64,000 bases of DNA from Arsenicibacter sp965247375 (lineage in GTDB: Bacteria; Bacteroidota; Bacteroidia; Cytophagales; Spirosomataceae), in assembly GCA_965247375.1 (NCBI GenBank), contig CBDFHU010000113.1:1-64000 (forward strand). The letters are read 5' to 3'. Shown in pieces: positions 17,451 to 26,771 of this stretch (its first letter is position 1; each line of letters begins with the position of its first letter). Both the position numbers and the translations under genes were made by a program. Under the pieces are notes generated by a model. That model saw only the letters and a program-made list of their open reading frames with translations, had not been told where the DNA came from and searched no databases.

Positions 17451-18671
17451 CTAGTTGTTTGTATCGTCAGCTTCGTCGGCATCATCCTCTGCCGCTGCCC
17501 GTGCACTCTTGGTCAGGTCGATCAGCAGGGAGATACGGAATGTATTTGACAGCGGGCTCTGACGGCCGGTCGGCATAACATACGAGAAGTCAATGCCATA
17601 GCGTTCTTGTAAGCGTAGCCCGATCCCAGCCGTAAAGTAATTACGGCCCCCTTTCAGTTTCGATTCGCCATGGTAACCTACCCGCACCGCAAACTGATTG
17701 TTGTACCAGTATTCGACACCGGTGGATACGTTAATTTCTTTAAGCTCTTCGCTGAAACCGCCCGGTGCATCCGCAAACGAGGCGAAAATAGAGGCAACCG
17801 GTGATTGATTAGGATTTACAGGCGGCGTAGGCACCATCAGTTTGTTCAGGTCTAAGACAAAGTTGAACTTGTTAAACAAGTCAGAGTAGTAGGTTACAGA
17901 ACCGCCTAAGCGCAGGTTTGTCGGGATAAAATACCGCTCAGGGCTACCGTAGCTGATTTTACCGCCGATGTTGGAGATCATACCGCCAAACGTCCAGCCA
18001 AGGCCTTTTCCCGTAACCTCGTCACGGACTTCAGTCTGGTAGTAAGCACTGATATCAGCCGCCGCCGTACCGCCCGGTTTGATCTGCGTACCGTTCAGGT
18101 TATAGGCACCGGCCAGGTTTGAGTTGAGGTAGCGCAGGTTCAACCCCATCGAAAAGTTTTTCGACAACTGCCGTGAGTATGACGCCGTGAAGGCATATTC
18201 CCGTGAATTGAATGTCCCGGACGACAGACCCTGACTGGTCGTAAACTCAATCGTTCCGAGATCAAAATACATCAGAGAAGCTCCGAAAACCTGGTTCTTA
18301 CCCACTTTTTTGTAGCCGGTAATGTAGGTGTAATACATATCACCGATCAGATCGCGCAGCCACGGGGTATATGAAATTGACGCTCCGGCGCTTTTTTCTG
18401 CAAAGACCAGTTTCGACGGATTCCAGAAAATAGCATTTGCGTCGGCGTCCCGCAAGGCACCGCCGGCATCTCCCAAACCACCGCTGCGGGCATCCGGCGT
18501 AAAGTTCAGAAACGGAACCGCTGTTGTGACTGTATTTAAGGGTTGACCATTCAGGTTTGTTCCCGTTGTACTTGACGGGCTACTTGTCTGGGCAAACGCC
18601 GAAGTGTGTAGTAGTGAACAAAAAGACAGAAAGCCGATAGCTCCAGTAATGCGGGAAAAGCTGCGCTTCAT
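17451..18671 (-). CDS. porV: Type IX secretion outer-membrane protein PorV
   Basis: A 406-residue barrel of the FadL-like PorV/LptO group. PorV shuttles cargo from the SprA translocon to the sortase PorU. A signal peptide is at 1-28 (HTSAFAQ). The mature start has TAVPFLNFTPDARSGGLGDA, a PorV signature. FWNPSKLVFAEK and ASYSRQLSKNFSMGLNLRYL follow, with repeated aromatic beta strands up to ISLLIDL. The tail is acidic (AAAEDDADEADDTNN). It follows porU by about 110 bases on the same strand, the order known from Porphyromonas gingivalis. The strong terminator after it closes the unit. Confidence 0.92.
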   Translation of the reverse strand: MKRSFSRITGAIGFLSFCSLLHTSAFAQTSSPSSTTGTNLNGQPLNTVTTAVPFLNFTPDARSGGLGDAGGALRDADANAIFWNPSKLVFAEKSAGASISYTPWLRDLIGDMYYTYITGYKKVGKNQVFGASLMYFDLGTIEFTTSQGLSSGTFNSREYAFTASYSRQLSKNFSMGLNLRYLNSNLAGAYNLNGTQIKPGGTAAADISAYYQTEVRDEVTGKGLGWTFGGMISNIGGKISYGSPERYFIPTNLRLGGSVTYYSDLFNKFNFVLDLNKLMVPTPPVNPNQSPVASIFASFADAPGGFSEELKEINVSTGVEYWYNNQFAVRVGYHGESKLKGGRNYFTAGIGLRLQERYGIDFSYVMPTGRQSPLSNTFRISLLIDLTKSARAAAEDDADEADDTNN

Positions 18672-18780
18672 AGATAGATGTTTGTAAAGGTCAGTAGCTC
18701 AGCGTGCCGCTTTATACTGAACGCTCAAAATTACGACGATTCGTTGGTAATAAAAAAGTATTCCGGGTTCACAGCTGCAT

Positions 18781-21700
18781 TCAGCGGCTCAAAAAGACCC
18801 TGCCGGCTCCTTTCGCTTCGGTTCCATCATTGACCGAGCGCACTTGCAGCCGGTAAATATACAGGCCGTTGGGTAATACAGCCCCGTTGGCAACCTGTCC
18901 TGTCCATTCGGCCACCGGCACCGTAGCGGGGCAGTCAGTACAGTTTCCGGTCTGCTCCGTAAGCACCCGGCCGCTGACATCCAGCACCTGTAGGGTCCAG
19001 TCGAGGGCATCGCCCGGTCGGTTGTGCGTCAGTTGAATGGTGGCCTGCTGAACAACCGGGTTCGGATACACCTTCAGGCTTGTAACGGCCAGACCAGGCT
19101 TATCCGATACCCTAAACGTCAACGTGCCCTCTCCCGAATTATTGTTGACATCCCAGGCTTTTACCCGCAGCGAATACGTACCGGAGGGTAAATTCCGGAA
19201 TGTATACTGTACCTCTCCCCTGGTGCCGTCGTCGGTAGTGGCCACGTAATAATCGTTCAGAATGACCACCGTAGTATCGTTTAGCCGGGCCGTCAGTTCA
19301 TGCCCTAATCCGTTGCGGGCCAGATTAATACCGACATTATCCGAAAGCTGCACCCGCACCGTTACGTCCGGCCCCGCTACCCGCACCGGCGTTTCGGTCA
19401 ACACGGCATTATGCAGTGCCAGCTGTACAGCCGGAGCCTGCCGGTCGGTTGCGTCGATGGTGGTGCTGCCGCCAATGATTAACTGAGACAGGCTGCCGGC
19501 AGCATCCATCAGGCTGTCTGACCGGATCGCATAGGCTACCAGCCGTCCGGGACCGAACTGATAGTCAATGTCCTTCGGCACAGTAAACCGGATGCTGAAC
19601 CGCCCTTGTTTTACCGGCACCTGACCGGCATACACCAGGCTGTTGAATACCTTGTAGGTCATCGGCGTGCTCTCCGTTCCCCTGGTTGTTTGGTTCACGG
19701 CCTTATCATACACCGACAACTTCAACATACCGGTAAAATCGGCCAACAGACTTCCCGACTGCGGATCCTGAATCTGTCCCTCCAGCGCTACCGTTTGCAG
19801 CGCCCGCAGCGTATCTGCCCTTCCGACAGCTACAGTCCGGCTATTGATTTTCGTCACGGCTACCGTCGCCTTCGGATAGGCCAGCCGCATCGACGGGTCG
19901 CCCAGCAGGCTGAAATTGCGGTTCCGGCTACCGCTGAGGCTTTTGTTTTTGGTCAGGCGCAACACATCGCCCAGGCGTGGCATCTGCCCGTTTACGGGCG
20001 CAAACACCGACTGATAAAATGCCTGGTTCAACAGAAAGTTCGTATTGGCGGCAACAGGCCGGGTCGTCGTCAGCAGGGCAATAGCCCCGCCAAGGCGGCT
20101 GGTCAGTGCCAGTTCAGCGCCCGAGCGTACATTCGGATCATCGTAGCGGCCGAACTCACAGGTGCCGGTCACAAAAAGCGGCAACCGGCGGTTGCGCCAG
20201 CTGAAAATGTCCTGCAAGGTCAGAATCTGCTCCTCGGCCCAGCCCGACTCGCCGCCGTGGCCGGTGTAGTTGATGATCAGCCGGCCGTCGGATACAGCTT
20301 CGTCAATGGCTTTATTCATCAGCGGTGCTTTCTGTCCGGTGGCCGTTACCTCCTGCGGAAACGCATCCAGCAGCAGGCGCTCGGGCCGGTAAGCGGGGGC
20401 TTCGGTTTCAACGTAGCGGGCAAAAAAATCGGCGTCAGACTGGTGAATATTTACATCACCGTCGTCGGCTACCAGTGTCAGGCGGCTCTGCCAGTCACCG
20501 GCCAGCGTCTTGTCGGAATCATACCGGATCAATTTATCCACTACGGTCCGGGCATCGTCAGGTGAACGCACCGGCAACCGCCCTACGCCAATGTCCAGTA
20601 ACTGATCGCCGGCTTCGCTTTCTGCCCATTCGCCGTCGGTTTCTTTCATAAACCCGAAATAATCATCCGACGAAAAGCCATCTACCGGATGGAATGACTC
20701 ACGGCTTTCGTAGACCGGCACCGTATTCCATTGCTGCACGGCCGTTTGCATCCCCATGATATTCCGGTAGTCGTAAGTGGAGTTGCCTACCAGCAGAAGA
20801 TATTTCAGCTTTCCGGTCTGCTGCCGGTAAAAGTACCGGACGGCATCGCGGATCGCAGTCGGGTCGGCCTGACCGGAACCAAATTCGTTGAATACCTGCT
20901 GCGTGGTCAGCACCAACACGTCCATACCAGTATTGCTGCGCCGGAAAGCGGCCAGCCGATCGGCTTCAGTTTTCCAGCCGGGAGCCGTAATGATGAGCAA
21001 ATCCGGTGTGGGCAGTCCGTGCACCTGCTGATTGGGTATTAGTTTGATACTGGCTGGCGCCAGCGACTGATTTTCGGTAAACAGGAGGTATGTACCCGTA
21101 GCGGCTGCCGCCCAGGTCGCTTCATTATTAGTGATGGTAAACGTCTGCGTCCGGGGTTTCAGCGGATCGGTAATGTCCCAGAGCTTACCGGCTGCCGTTG
21201 CCTGACGGGCAGTATAGTGGCCTGCCGGAAGCCGGGCAATTGCCGGCTGATCATACCAGCGCAGGTCACGGCGGTATTGAACGGCCAGAAAGTTGAGATA
21301 ACCCTGCGAACCGGTCTGCCCGTTTTTGTCGTAGGTCAGCACAAACGGCAGCGTACCGGTGGTCAGAGAGGTACTCGTAGTAAACGTCTGCCGGTTTTCC
21401 AGTCCCTGGTAGTCGTACTTGTAACCTGACAGGGCATTAACCGGCTGCCGGCCGAGCAGTTGCCCGTTCAGTTGCCATGAGAATGAAGTTGGCACGACGG
21501 CATTGGCCACCACCGATGACGTAATCAGCAGCGGGGCGGCGGGTACCAGTCCCGGTACATTGAACGACAGCGGCAGGGTTGTATTGACGCCCAGATACTC
21601 GCCCATCCACTCACGGCCCGTTTTGGCAATACTGGTCAGTTCCTGCTCGTGAAACTGGTAATCGTCGAAGGTTGTAATGGCCGATCCGCTCAGGGATGCC

Positions 21701-22179
21701 GACGGTTTCGGTGGGATACGCAGACCGGCTGCGTCACCGATGGTCAGAAAGTAAAACGTGGTATCGCTGTAGGGATTGATCTGATGGGTGAAGCGGTTAG
21801 CTGCTGAATCGAAGCGGATCACGTGCGGGCTTTGACCGAAAAACAGAATGGCATCACCGGTATCAAGCTTACCGTCGTCTTCTCCCGACACCATGATGGC
21901 ATTTTCAGTCAGATCAACGGCCCGTTTAGCGTCATTTGCCTGGGGCAGTACCGCGCCGCCGTTGCCATACAGCCGTAAGCGGCGCGGATCAGCGGTGGCA
22001 AAGGCCGGACTGGCTTTAGTAAGCATGTCCGCGGTCAGCCGGTAAACGCCCGTGGTTGTCACCCCGATTTTCAGCCAGGTACCCGATTTAAGTACAGTCT
22101 GTGCCTGCGTCAGACTCCCCCACAGGAGCAGCAAACCGGTTAACAGCCCCCACCTATTCACATTTTTCCACCAGGGCAT
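18781..22179 (-). CDS. porU: Type IX secretion sortase PorU (C25 peptidase family)
   Basis: A 1132-residue cell-surface cysteine peptidase that removes the C-terminal sorting domain of T9SS cargo and attaches the cargo to the surface. A signal peptide ends near LTQAQT. Beta domains fill about 30-390. The gingipain-type C25 catalytic domain (about 390-790) has NYTGHGGESG with the catalytic His and PLFVTGTCEFGRYDDP with the catalytic Cys. Ig-like domains follow. The C-terminal domain itself has a sorting-type form (VYPNPVVQQATIQL, then GLYIYRLQV), as PorU does in known systems. The start overlaps the end of the SprT-like gene by 26 bases, so the two are translationally linked. porV follows. Confidence 0.93.
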   Translation of the reverse strand: MPWWKNVNRWGLLTGLLLLWGSLTQAQTVLKSGTWLKIGVTTTGVYRLTADMLTKASPAFATADPRRLRLYGNGGAVLPQANDAKRAVDLTENAIMVSGEDDGKLDTGDAILFFGQSPHVIRFDSAANRFTHQINPYSDTTFYFLTIGDAAGLRIPPKPSASLSGSAITTFDDYQFHEQELTSIAKTGREWMGEYLGVNTTLPLSFNVPGLVPAAPLLITSSVVANAVVPTSFSWQLNGQLLGRQPVNALSGYKYDYQGLENRQTFTTSTSLTTGTLPFVLTYDKNGQTGSQGYLNFLAVQYRRDLRWYDQPAIARLPAGHYTARQATAAGKLWDITDPLKPRTQTFTITNNEATWAAAATGTYLLFTENQSLAPASIKLIPNQQVHGLPTPDLLIITAPGWKTEADRLAAFRRSNTGMDVLVLTTQQVFNEFGSGQADPTAIRDAVRYFYRQQTGKLKYLLLVGNSTYDYRNIMGMQTAVQQWNTVPVYESRESFHPVDGFSSDDYFGFMKETDGEWAESEAGDQLLDIGVGRLPVRSPDDARTVVDKLIRYDSDKTLAGDWQSRLTLVADDGDVNIHQSDADFFARYVETEAPAYRPERLLLDAFPQEVTATGQKAPLMNKAIDEAVSDGRLIINYTGHGGESGWAEEQILTLQDIFSWRNRRLPLFVTGTCEFGRYDDPNVRSGAELALTSRLGGAIALLTTTRPVAANTNFLLNQAFYQSVFAPVNGQMPRLGDVLRLTKNKSLSGSRNRNFSLLGDPSMRLAYPKATVAVTKINSRTVAVGRADTLRALQTVALEGQIQDPQSGSLLADFTGMLKLSVYDKAVNQTTRGTESTPMTYKVFNSLVYAGQVPVKQGRFSIRFTVPKDIDYQFGPGRLVAYAIRSDSLMDAAGSLSQLIIGGSTTIDATDRQAPAVQLALHNAVLTETPVRVAGPDVTVRVQLSDNVGINLARNGLGHELTARLNDTTVVILNDYYVATTDDGTRGEVQYTFRNLPSGTYSLRVKAWDVNNNSGEGTLTFRVSDKPGLAVTSLKVYPNPVVQQATIQLTHNRPGDALDWTLQVLDVSGRVLTEQTGNCTDCPATVPVAEWTGQVANGAVLPNGLYIYRLQVRSVNDGTEAKGAGRVFLSR

Positions 22180-22780
22180 GAGCCAGGATTGCGTAAGATT
22201 TTGATGAACTTATTTCTTTACAAACGACGCGGGTGCGGCGTAACGTGCCCCGCCGGTATGTCTTTTCCCGGAATTGAAATAATTCGCCTTCGTTCAGCTC
22301 CCGCAGGGGCCGTAGACGGTCATTACTGTTTATTGCGTTATGGCGTACGGGATCAGCCTGCCGGAGTGCTTCGACAAGGGCCGGGCTGGCATGACTCGAC
22401 GCCGCAGGGGCCTGCATGTACACCCGCAACGGGGCCAGAATAGCGGCCGGAAACACCTGTTCGGTCAGCATCGGCTGCATAAGCCGCTGAAAGGTCTGCT
22501 GCCAGACAGGGCCGTGGGGCTTCATAGCACGCAGCTGACGGGGCGTATGCGAGACATACACACCGGCGTGGGCAACTTCGTGAATGTAGGTAATCAGAAA
22601 AGCGAAGGGATTCAGATCGGCGTTTACCGAAATCTGTAACTGCCCCGGAGCGAGGGCTCTGAAATCGCCGAGTTTGGTTTTACGGGCCCGGACAATCTTG
22701 AGTTGAAAAGCATAGTGTTGCCACAGGTTCTGACAGTAGGATACCGCTTCTGCCGGCAAATACTTTGCTAATAAATCCAT
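22154..22780 (-). CDS. SprT-like zinc metalloprotease-domain protein
   Basis: A 208-residue protein with the zinc motif HEVAHA in TYIHEVAHAGVY. The preceding domain (QLKIVRARKTKLGDFR, then LNPFAFLITY) is the SprT-like arrangement, and the C-terminal part holds a basic beta region (FREKTYRRGTLRRTRVVC). The start at MDLLAKYLP (22780) fits the family; the frame is open 49 codons further, but that part crosses the terminator of the small lipoprotein gene. Its stop lies 26 bases inside porU. Related proteins in eukaryotes (Spartan) act on DNA-protein crosslinks; the bacterial role is not known. The pairing with porU looks like gene order rather than a known functional link. Confidence 0.82.
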   Translation of the reverse strand: MDLLAKYLPAEAVSYCQNLWQHYAFQLKIVRARKTKLGDFRALAPGQLQISVNADLNPFAFLITYIHEVAHAGVYVSHTPRQLRAMKPHGPVWQQTFQRLMQPMLTEQVFPAAILAPLRVYMQAPAASSHASPALVEALRQADPVRHNAINSNDRLRPLRELNEGELFQFREKTYRRGTLRRTRVVCKEISSSKSYAILAHALVEKCE

Positions 22781-22799
22781 GTAGACACGTTTTAAAACA

Positions 22800-22829
22800 G
22801 AAAAAGCCCTATAAATATAGAGCTTTTTC
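22800..22829 (-). terminator. Terminator of the small lipoprotein gene
   Basis: GAAAAAGC, then CTATA / TATAG, then GCTTTTTC, with a single mismatch inside the stem. Read on the minus strand the final arm ends in five Ts. Confidence 0.8.
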
Positions 22830-22862
22830 CTTGAAGTAGAGAGCGCGGTTGTCCGCGGTAAA

Positions 22863-23054
22863 TTACTTCGCTGAGTCTGCAGGAGCAACAGCAGCTGAAT
22901 CTGTAGCAGCAGCAGCCGACGTATCAACAGCAGCTGAGTCAGTTGTCATTGTTGCAGTTGAATCAACAGCAGCTTCTTCAGTTTTAGGCTTGCTCTGGCA
23001 AGCAGCGAAGGTAATCATTGTACCTACGAACAATAAAGCGATAACTTTTTTCAT
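22863..23054 (-). CDS. Small Ala/Ser/Asp-rich lipoprotein
   Basis: A 63-residue protein. MKKVIALLFVGTMITFAAC is a lipoprotein signal with the lipobox cysteine at 19. The mature part, after QSKPKTEEAA, is low-complexity, made of repeats of the type VDSTA and TDSAAV, and has no folded domain. Short lipoproteins like this are common in Cytophagales and of unknown function. It has its own promoter (23087-23094) and terminator, so it is an independent unit. The repetitive acidic Ser/Thr/Ala tail could be a spacer or a flexible surface coat. Confidence 0.8.
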   Translation of the reverse strand: MKKVIALLFVGTMITFAACQSKPKTEEAAVDSTATMTTDSAAVDTSAAAATDSAAVAPADSAK

Positions 23055-23086
23055 GCTCTTTTAGTGGTAATTTATGGTTCCGGTCG

Positions 23087-23116
23087 CAAATATAGGCTTC
23101 TCCAGAAAAATACAAT
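23087..23116 (-). promoter_or_regulatory. Promoter of the small lipoprotein gene
   Basis: On the minus strand the -7 box reads TATATTTG (23087-23094), and ATTG (23113-23116) stands 18 bases upstream as a near-match to -33 TTTG. The ATG is about 30 bases downstream. Confidence 0.55.
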
Positions 23117-23209
23117 AATTTGAGCCCATATTTTTTGTAATTTGCCCGTAAACCCTTATATAGTTCTATTTCCTACCGGCAAACCAGGCTTTTAGGATAT
23201 AAGAAAAAT

Positions 23210-23698
23210 CTAATTTTCGCTTCGTTTTTTAGCTTTGATCCGGTCATAGAACCCTGTACTGCGGAACGTAAGTAAGCGGTGTCCGAAAAAGTTGGCCAGA
23301 AAACTCAATCCCATACCCACAACGTGTGAGGCCTTTTCTCTGGCAAACGCCGATGCTTCCGGGAAAAACGGGTTGGCAATCTGTTTCAGGGTAATTTCTG
23401 AGGAATATACCTGTACGGCCAGCGCTACCAGGGCAATGCCGACATACTTGACGAATTCCCGGCCTGCATTGTCGGTTTTCTTTGCATCGAACGCAAAGTT
23501 CTTCGTCGGGGCAAAGGTCAGGACCATAGCGGTCACATAGCCCAGAAAAACGCTGGTTGTAAAGTTCAGGCCGATCAGTTCACGATAACCGATCTGGCTG
23601 AAGAAATTAATCAAAGCGCCTAGAATGGCGGTAAAAAAATAGGCGATAAAGTCCTTATATCCCTTTCGCTTCGTTGCTGGTACAGTACTCACATTCAC
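23210..23698 (-). CDS. GtrA-family membrane protein
   Basis: A 162-residue inner-membrane protein with four hydrophobic helices: FIAYFFTAILGALINFFSQI, FTTSVFLGYVTAMVLTF, VKYVGIALVALAVQVY, and VVGMGLSFLANFFGHRLLTF. The last ends in the family-typical NFFGHRLLTF. GtrA proteins are thought to flip or help move undecaprenyl-linked sugars across the inner membrane for decoration of surface glycans. No glycosyltransferase is next to it, so the substrate is unknown. The stretch TFAPTKNFAF after helix 2 is also a GtrA feature. The gene follows the nuo operon terminator on the minus strand. Confidence 0.85.
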   Translation of the reverse strand: MNVSTVPATKRKGYKDFIAYFFTAILGALINFFSQIGYRELIGLNFTTSVFLGYVTAMVLTFAPTKNFAFDAKKTDNAGREFVKYVGIALVALAVQVYSSEITLKQIANPFFPEASAFAREKASHVVGMGLSFLANFFGHRLLTFRSTGFYDRIKAKKRSEN

Positions 23699-23731
23699 GG
23701 CCCGTAACTTACTGTCTGGTTATCAACTCAC

Positions 23732-23792
23732 TAAAACAAACCCGGGGTCAGGCTGCCAGACAAGTAGTTGTCGTACCAGAACCTGACCCCGG
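23732..23792 (-). terminator. Terminator of the nuoKLMN operon
   Basis: Perfect 11-bp stem CCGGGGTCAGG / CCTGACCCCGG (23742-23752, 23782-23792). Read on the minus strand it is followed by GTTTGTTTTAG. Confidence 0.7.
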
Positions 23793-23837
23793 ATGAATCT
23801 ATTCCTTCTGTAGAAGACTCATTTACGTCATTCTTAC

Positions 23838-25229
23838 TTATACTAATCCGTCAAGCAAACCGGGTGCCAGACCTAACACTAAGGTTAAAATAGTCGCAGC
23901 AATCAGTACATACCGGTAGAACGGTGCCACTTTAACCGGTTCACCGGCTCCTTCGCGGAAGTACATGGCGATAATCACCCGGAAATAATAATAAATACCC
24001 ACCGTAGACATCAGTACGGCAAATACCAGTATCCAGAAAATGCCTTTATCGGCTGCCGTTGTGAAGATCATGAATTTACCCCAAAAACCGGCGGTCAGCG
24101 GAATACCGGCCAGCGACAACATCGACACAGCCATCACAAAACCAAGCAGCGGATTCTGCCGCGCCAGCCCGTTAAAGGCATCGAAGTTCTCGTTCACCCC
24201 GTTTTCATCCTGACGCTGACGCGATACCACCAGCAATACGCCGAAGGCGGAAATTGTAGCCAGTGAGTAAGCCAGCGAATAGAACACCAGGGCCTGTTTG
24301 GTTTGCGTACCCAGGGCCGTCAGACCGATTAACAGGTAACCGGCATGCGAAATACTGGAGTAAGCCATCATCCGCTTAAAACTGTTCTGGTATACTGCTG
24401 TTACGTTACCGATCAGCAGTGTCAGGCAGGTCAGTGCCGCCAGAATCGCCCACCAGAATGAGTAAACACCAACAAATGACACCGACAGCACACGGAATAA
24501 GGCCGCAAAACCGGCTGTTTTTACCACTGTCGACATAAATGCCGTGAAAAGGGCCGGTGTTCCGTCGTACACGTCCGGCGTCCAGAAGTGAAACGGAGCA
24601 GCTGATACTTTAAACAACATACCGATCAGCAGCAGCAGAATGCCCATATACAGCAACAGCGACACCCCGTACGAATTCGTGTAGACGTAGGATTTAATGC
24701 CCGAAACCACAAATGTACCGGTGGCGCCGTATAAGAGCGCGATACCAAACAGCATGATACCGGTAGCAAATGCACCCATCAGGAAGTATTTCAGCGCGGC
24801 TTCGTTCGAACGCGGGCTGTGCTTATCACTACCCGCCAGCACATACATGGCTACCGACAGAATTTCAACACCAACGAACAGCATGATCAGGTTTTCGAAG
24901 CTGATCATCATGATGGCTCCTACCAGCGAAAACAGCAGCAGGGCGTAATATTCGGCAGGCTGTGCCTGTTCGTCTTCAATAAAACTATTCGAGAGGGCCA
25001 CTACCATGAACGCCGATAACAACACGATTGTCGTAAACATAATCGCGAGGTTGTTGGTCAGCAGCATGTTCTGGAAGTAGAGATACGTTTTCCCCCAGTC
25101 CGTGAAGGTGGTAGCCAGTGCAGCCAGGATAAATACCAGTGTTGCCGGCAGTAACAATACTTTGGACTTCAGAAACCCCATGAAGAGCAGGACAATTCCG
25201 AAAACCGATAATAGGATAATGGGTAGCAT
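23838..25229 (-). CDS. nuoN: NADH-quinone oxidoreductase subunit N
   Basis: A 463-residue polytopic membrane subunit of complex I, one of the three antiporter-like proton-pumping subunits. About 14 hydrophobic helices are visible. The conserved Glu lies in GVEILSVAMYVLAG, and Lys residues in AALKYFLMGAF, LFKVSAAPFHFWTPDVYDG and FKRMMAYSSISHAGYL, the helices of the proton path. Length is normal for the subunit. The start is 11 bases after the nuoM stop. It is the last gene of the unit before a strong terminator. Confidence 0.95.
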   Translation of the reverse strand: MLPIILLSVFGIVLLFMGFLKSKVLLLPATLVFILAALATTFTDWGKTYLYFQNMLLTNNLAIMFTTIVLLSAFMVVALSNSFIEDEQAQPAEYYALLLFSLVGAIMMISFENLIMLFVGVEILSVAMYVLAGSDKHSPRSNEAALKYFLMGAFATGIMLFGIALLYGATGTFVVSGIKSYVYTNSYGVSLLLYMGILLLLIGMLFKVSAAPFHFWTPDVYDGTPALFTAFMSTVVKTAGFAALFRVLSVSFVGVYSFWWAILAALTCLTLLIGNVTAVYQNSFKRMMAYSSISHAGYLLIGLTALGTQTKQALVFYSLAYSLATISAFGVLLVVSRQRQDENGVNENFDAFNGLARQNPLLGFVMAVSMLSLAGIPLTAGFWGKFMIFTTAADKGIFWILVFAVLMSTVGIYYYFRVIIAMYFREGAGEPVKVAPFYRYVLIAATILTLVLGLAPGLLDGLV

Positions 25230-25240
25230 TTCTTTAGTCG

Positions 25241-26704
25241 TTATTTTACAACGTATTGCAACAAATTCATTACAGCAGGTTCTGTCACTTTCAGGAATGA
25301 GTTCGGGTAGATTCCGATCCAGAAAACCATTACGGCCAGCGGCAACAGTACCCAGCTTTCGGCACCGCTCAGGTCATCGAATGTTTCCGTACGTGCCGAT
25401 GTTGGTCCGAACATCGACTTCTGGAACATCCGCAGCATGTAAACAGCACCCAGAATGATGGTTAAGCCGGCCACAGCGCCTAACCAGTTGTTATAGGCAA
25501 AAACGCCGTTCAGTAACAGGAACTCACCCACAAATCCGTTGGTCAATGGCAGAGCCACCGAACCAAGCAGCAGAATCATGAAGTAAACCGTCAGTTTCGG
25601 CGTTGTACGCGTAATGCCACCCAGCTGATCCAGGAACCGGCTGTTGGTACGGCCGAAGATAATTTCGGCGACAAAGAAAAGCCCCACTACATTGACACCG
25701 TGTGCCAGCATCTGAATCAGTGCGCCTTGTATGCCGTTTGGCGTCTGCGAGAATACCCCCGCAGCCATCAGGCCTACGTGTGCAAATGATGAATAGGCAA
25801 TCAGGCGTTTCATGTCGCGCTGGCGGATGGCGATGATTGAGCCGTAGACAATACCGGTAACGGATAAGGTAGTGGCCAGTAAACCCCATGTCTCCAGTCC
25901 TGCCGGTACAATCGGCAGCAGGAAACGGATCAGGCCGTAAACCCCCATTTTCAGCATGATACCCGACAGCAGCATCGTTGCCGGCGTCGGTGACTCTACG
26001 TAAGTATCAGGTTGCCACGTATGGAAAGGGAATACCGGCATTTTAATCGCAAACGCCACAAAGAAGGCCCAGAAGACCCAGCCCTGTGCGGCCGGCGTCA
26101 GGTTCAGGTTGTAAAAATCAACGATGGCCGATGAATGAACACCCGGTTTGCCAGGTACACCGGTCTGGTAGTACAGATACACCAGCGCAACCAGCATGAA
26201 CAAGCTGCCGAAGATGGTATAAATAAAGAATTTGAAGGTGACGGCAATCCGCTTTTCGCCGCCCCACATCGCCGCCAGAAAATAAACCGGAATCAGGGCT
26301 GCTTCGAAGAACAGATAGAACAGGAAAGCATCGCGGGCCGTGAATACCCCCATCAACGCCGCCTGCATGAAGAGAATCAGCGAATAGAATGTCGATGGAC
26401 GGTCATAATCCCGGCCGAAGGCTGATAAGACAATTAATGGTGTCAGTAACCCGGTCAGCAGCACCAGCAATACACTGATACCGTCAATACCCCCGCTGAA
26501 CCGGATACCGGCACCAGCGATCCACGGGTAATCGAATTCAAACTGCATTTGTGCATCGGCCTTGAACGTAGCAAAGGCATAGGCGGCTAATGCCAGCTCA
26601 ACCAGGGCTGCTCCCAGGGCAAGCGTTTTGACCGCCGGGCTCTTGATCAGCAGTAGCAACGTGGCCGCTACAACCGGTAGTAGTATAAGTGAAAGCGTAA
26701 GCAT
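25241..26704 (-). CDS. nuoM: NADH-quinone oxidoreductase subunit M
   Basis: A 487-residue antiporter-like proton-pumping subunit of complex I in the inner membrane. Key segments are FFEAALIPVYFLAAMWGG (the conserved Glu helix), KFFIYTIFGSLFMLVAL, AIKMPVFPFHTWQPDTYVES and KRLIAYSSFAHVGLM. About 14 helices; length normal. It lies between nuoL and nuoN. The 67-base gap to nuoL holds a strong hairpin that may set the stability of the separate parts of the message. Confidence 0.95.
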   Translation of the reverse strand: MLTLSLILLPVVAATLLLLIKSPAVKTLALGAALVELALAAYAFATFKADAQMQFEFDYPWIAGAGIRFSGGIDGISVLLVLLTGLLTPLIVLSAFGRDYDRPSTFYSLILFMQAALMGVFTARDAFLFYLFFEAALIPVYFLAAMWGGEKRIAVTFKFFIYTIFGSLFMLVALVYLYYQTGVPGKPGVHSSAIVDFYNLNLTPAAQGWVFWAFFVAFAIKMPVFPFHTWQPDTYVESPTPATMLLSGIMLKMGVYGLIRFLLPIVPAGLETWGLLATTLSVTGIVYGSIIAIRQRDMKRLIAYSSFAHVGLMAAGVFSQTPNGIQGALIQMLAHGVNVVGLFFVAEIIFGRTNSRFLDQLGGITRTTPKLTVYFMILLLGSVALPLTNGFVGEFLLLNGVFAYNNWLGAVAGLTIILGAVYMLRMFQKSMFGPTSARTETFDDLSGAESWVLLPLAVMVFWIGIYPNSFLKVTEPAVMNLLQYVVK

Positions 26705-26723
26705 ATAGGTTAAGTTTCCTCTC

Positions 26724-26763
26724 TATGCCCGCCGGCTCCCGTCAGGCAGGAGCGCCGGGCATA
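26724..26763 (-). terminator. Hairpin between nuoL and nuoM (partial terminator or processing site)
   Basis: TATGCCCG...GGCTCC / GGAGCG...CGGGCATA form a long, nearly perfect GC-rich stem. There is no T tract, so complete termination is unlikely; a role in mRNA processing or stability fits better. Confidence 0.5.
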
Positions 26764-26771
26764 ACCTCCTT

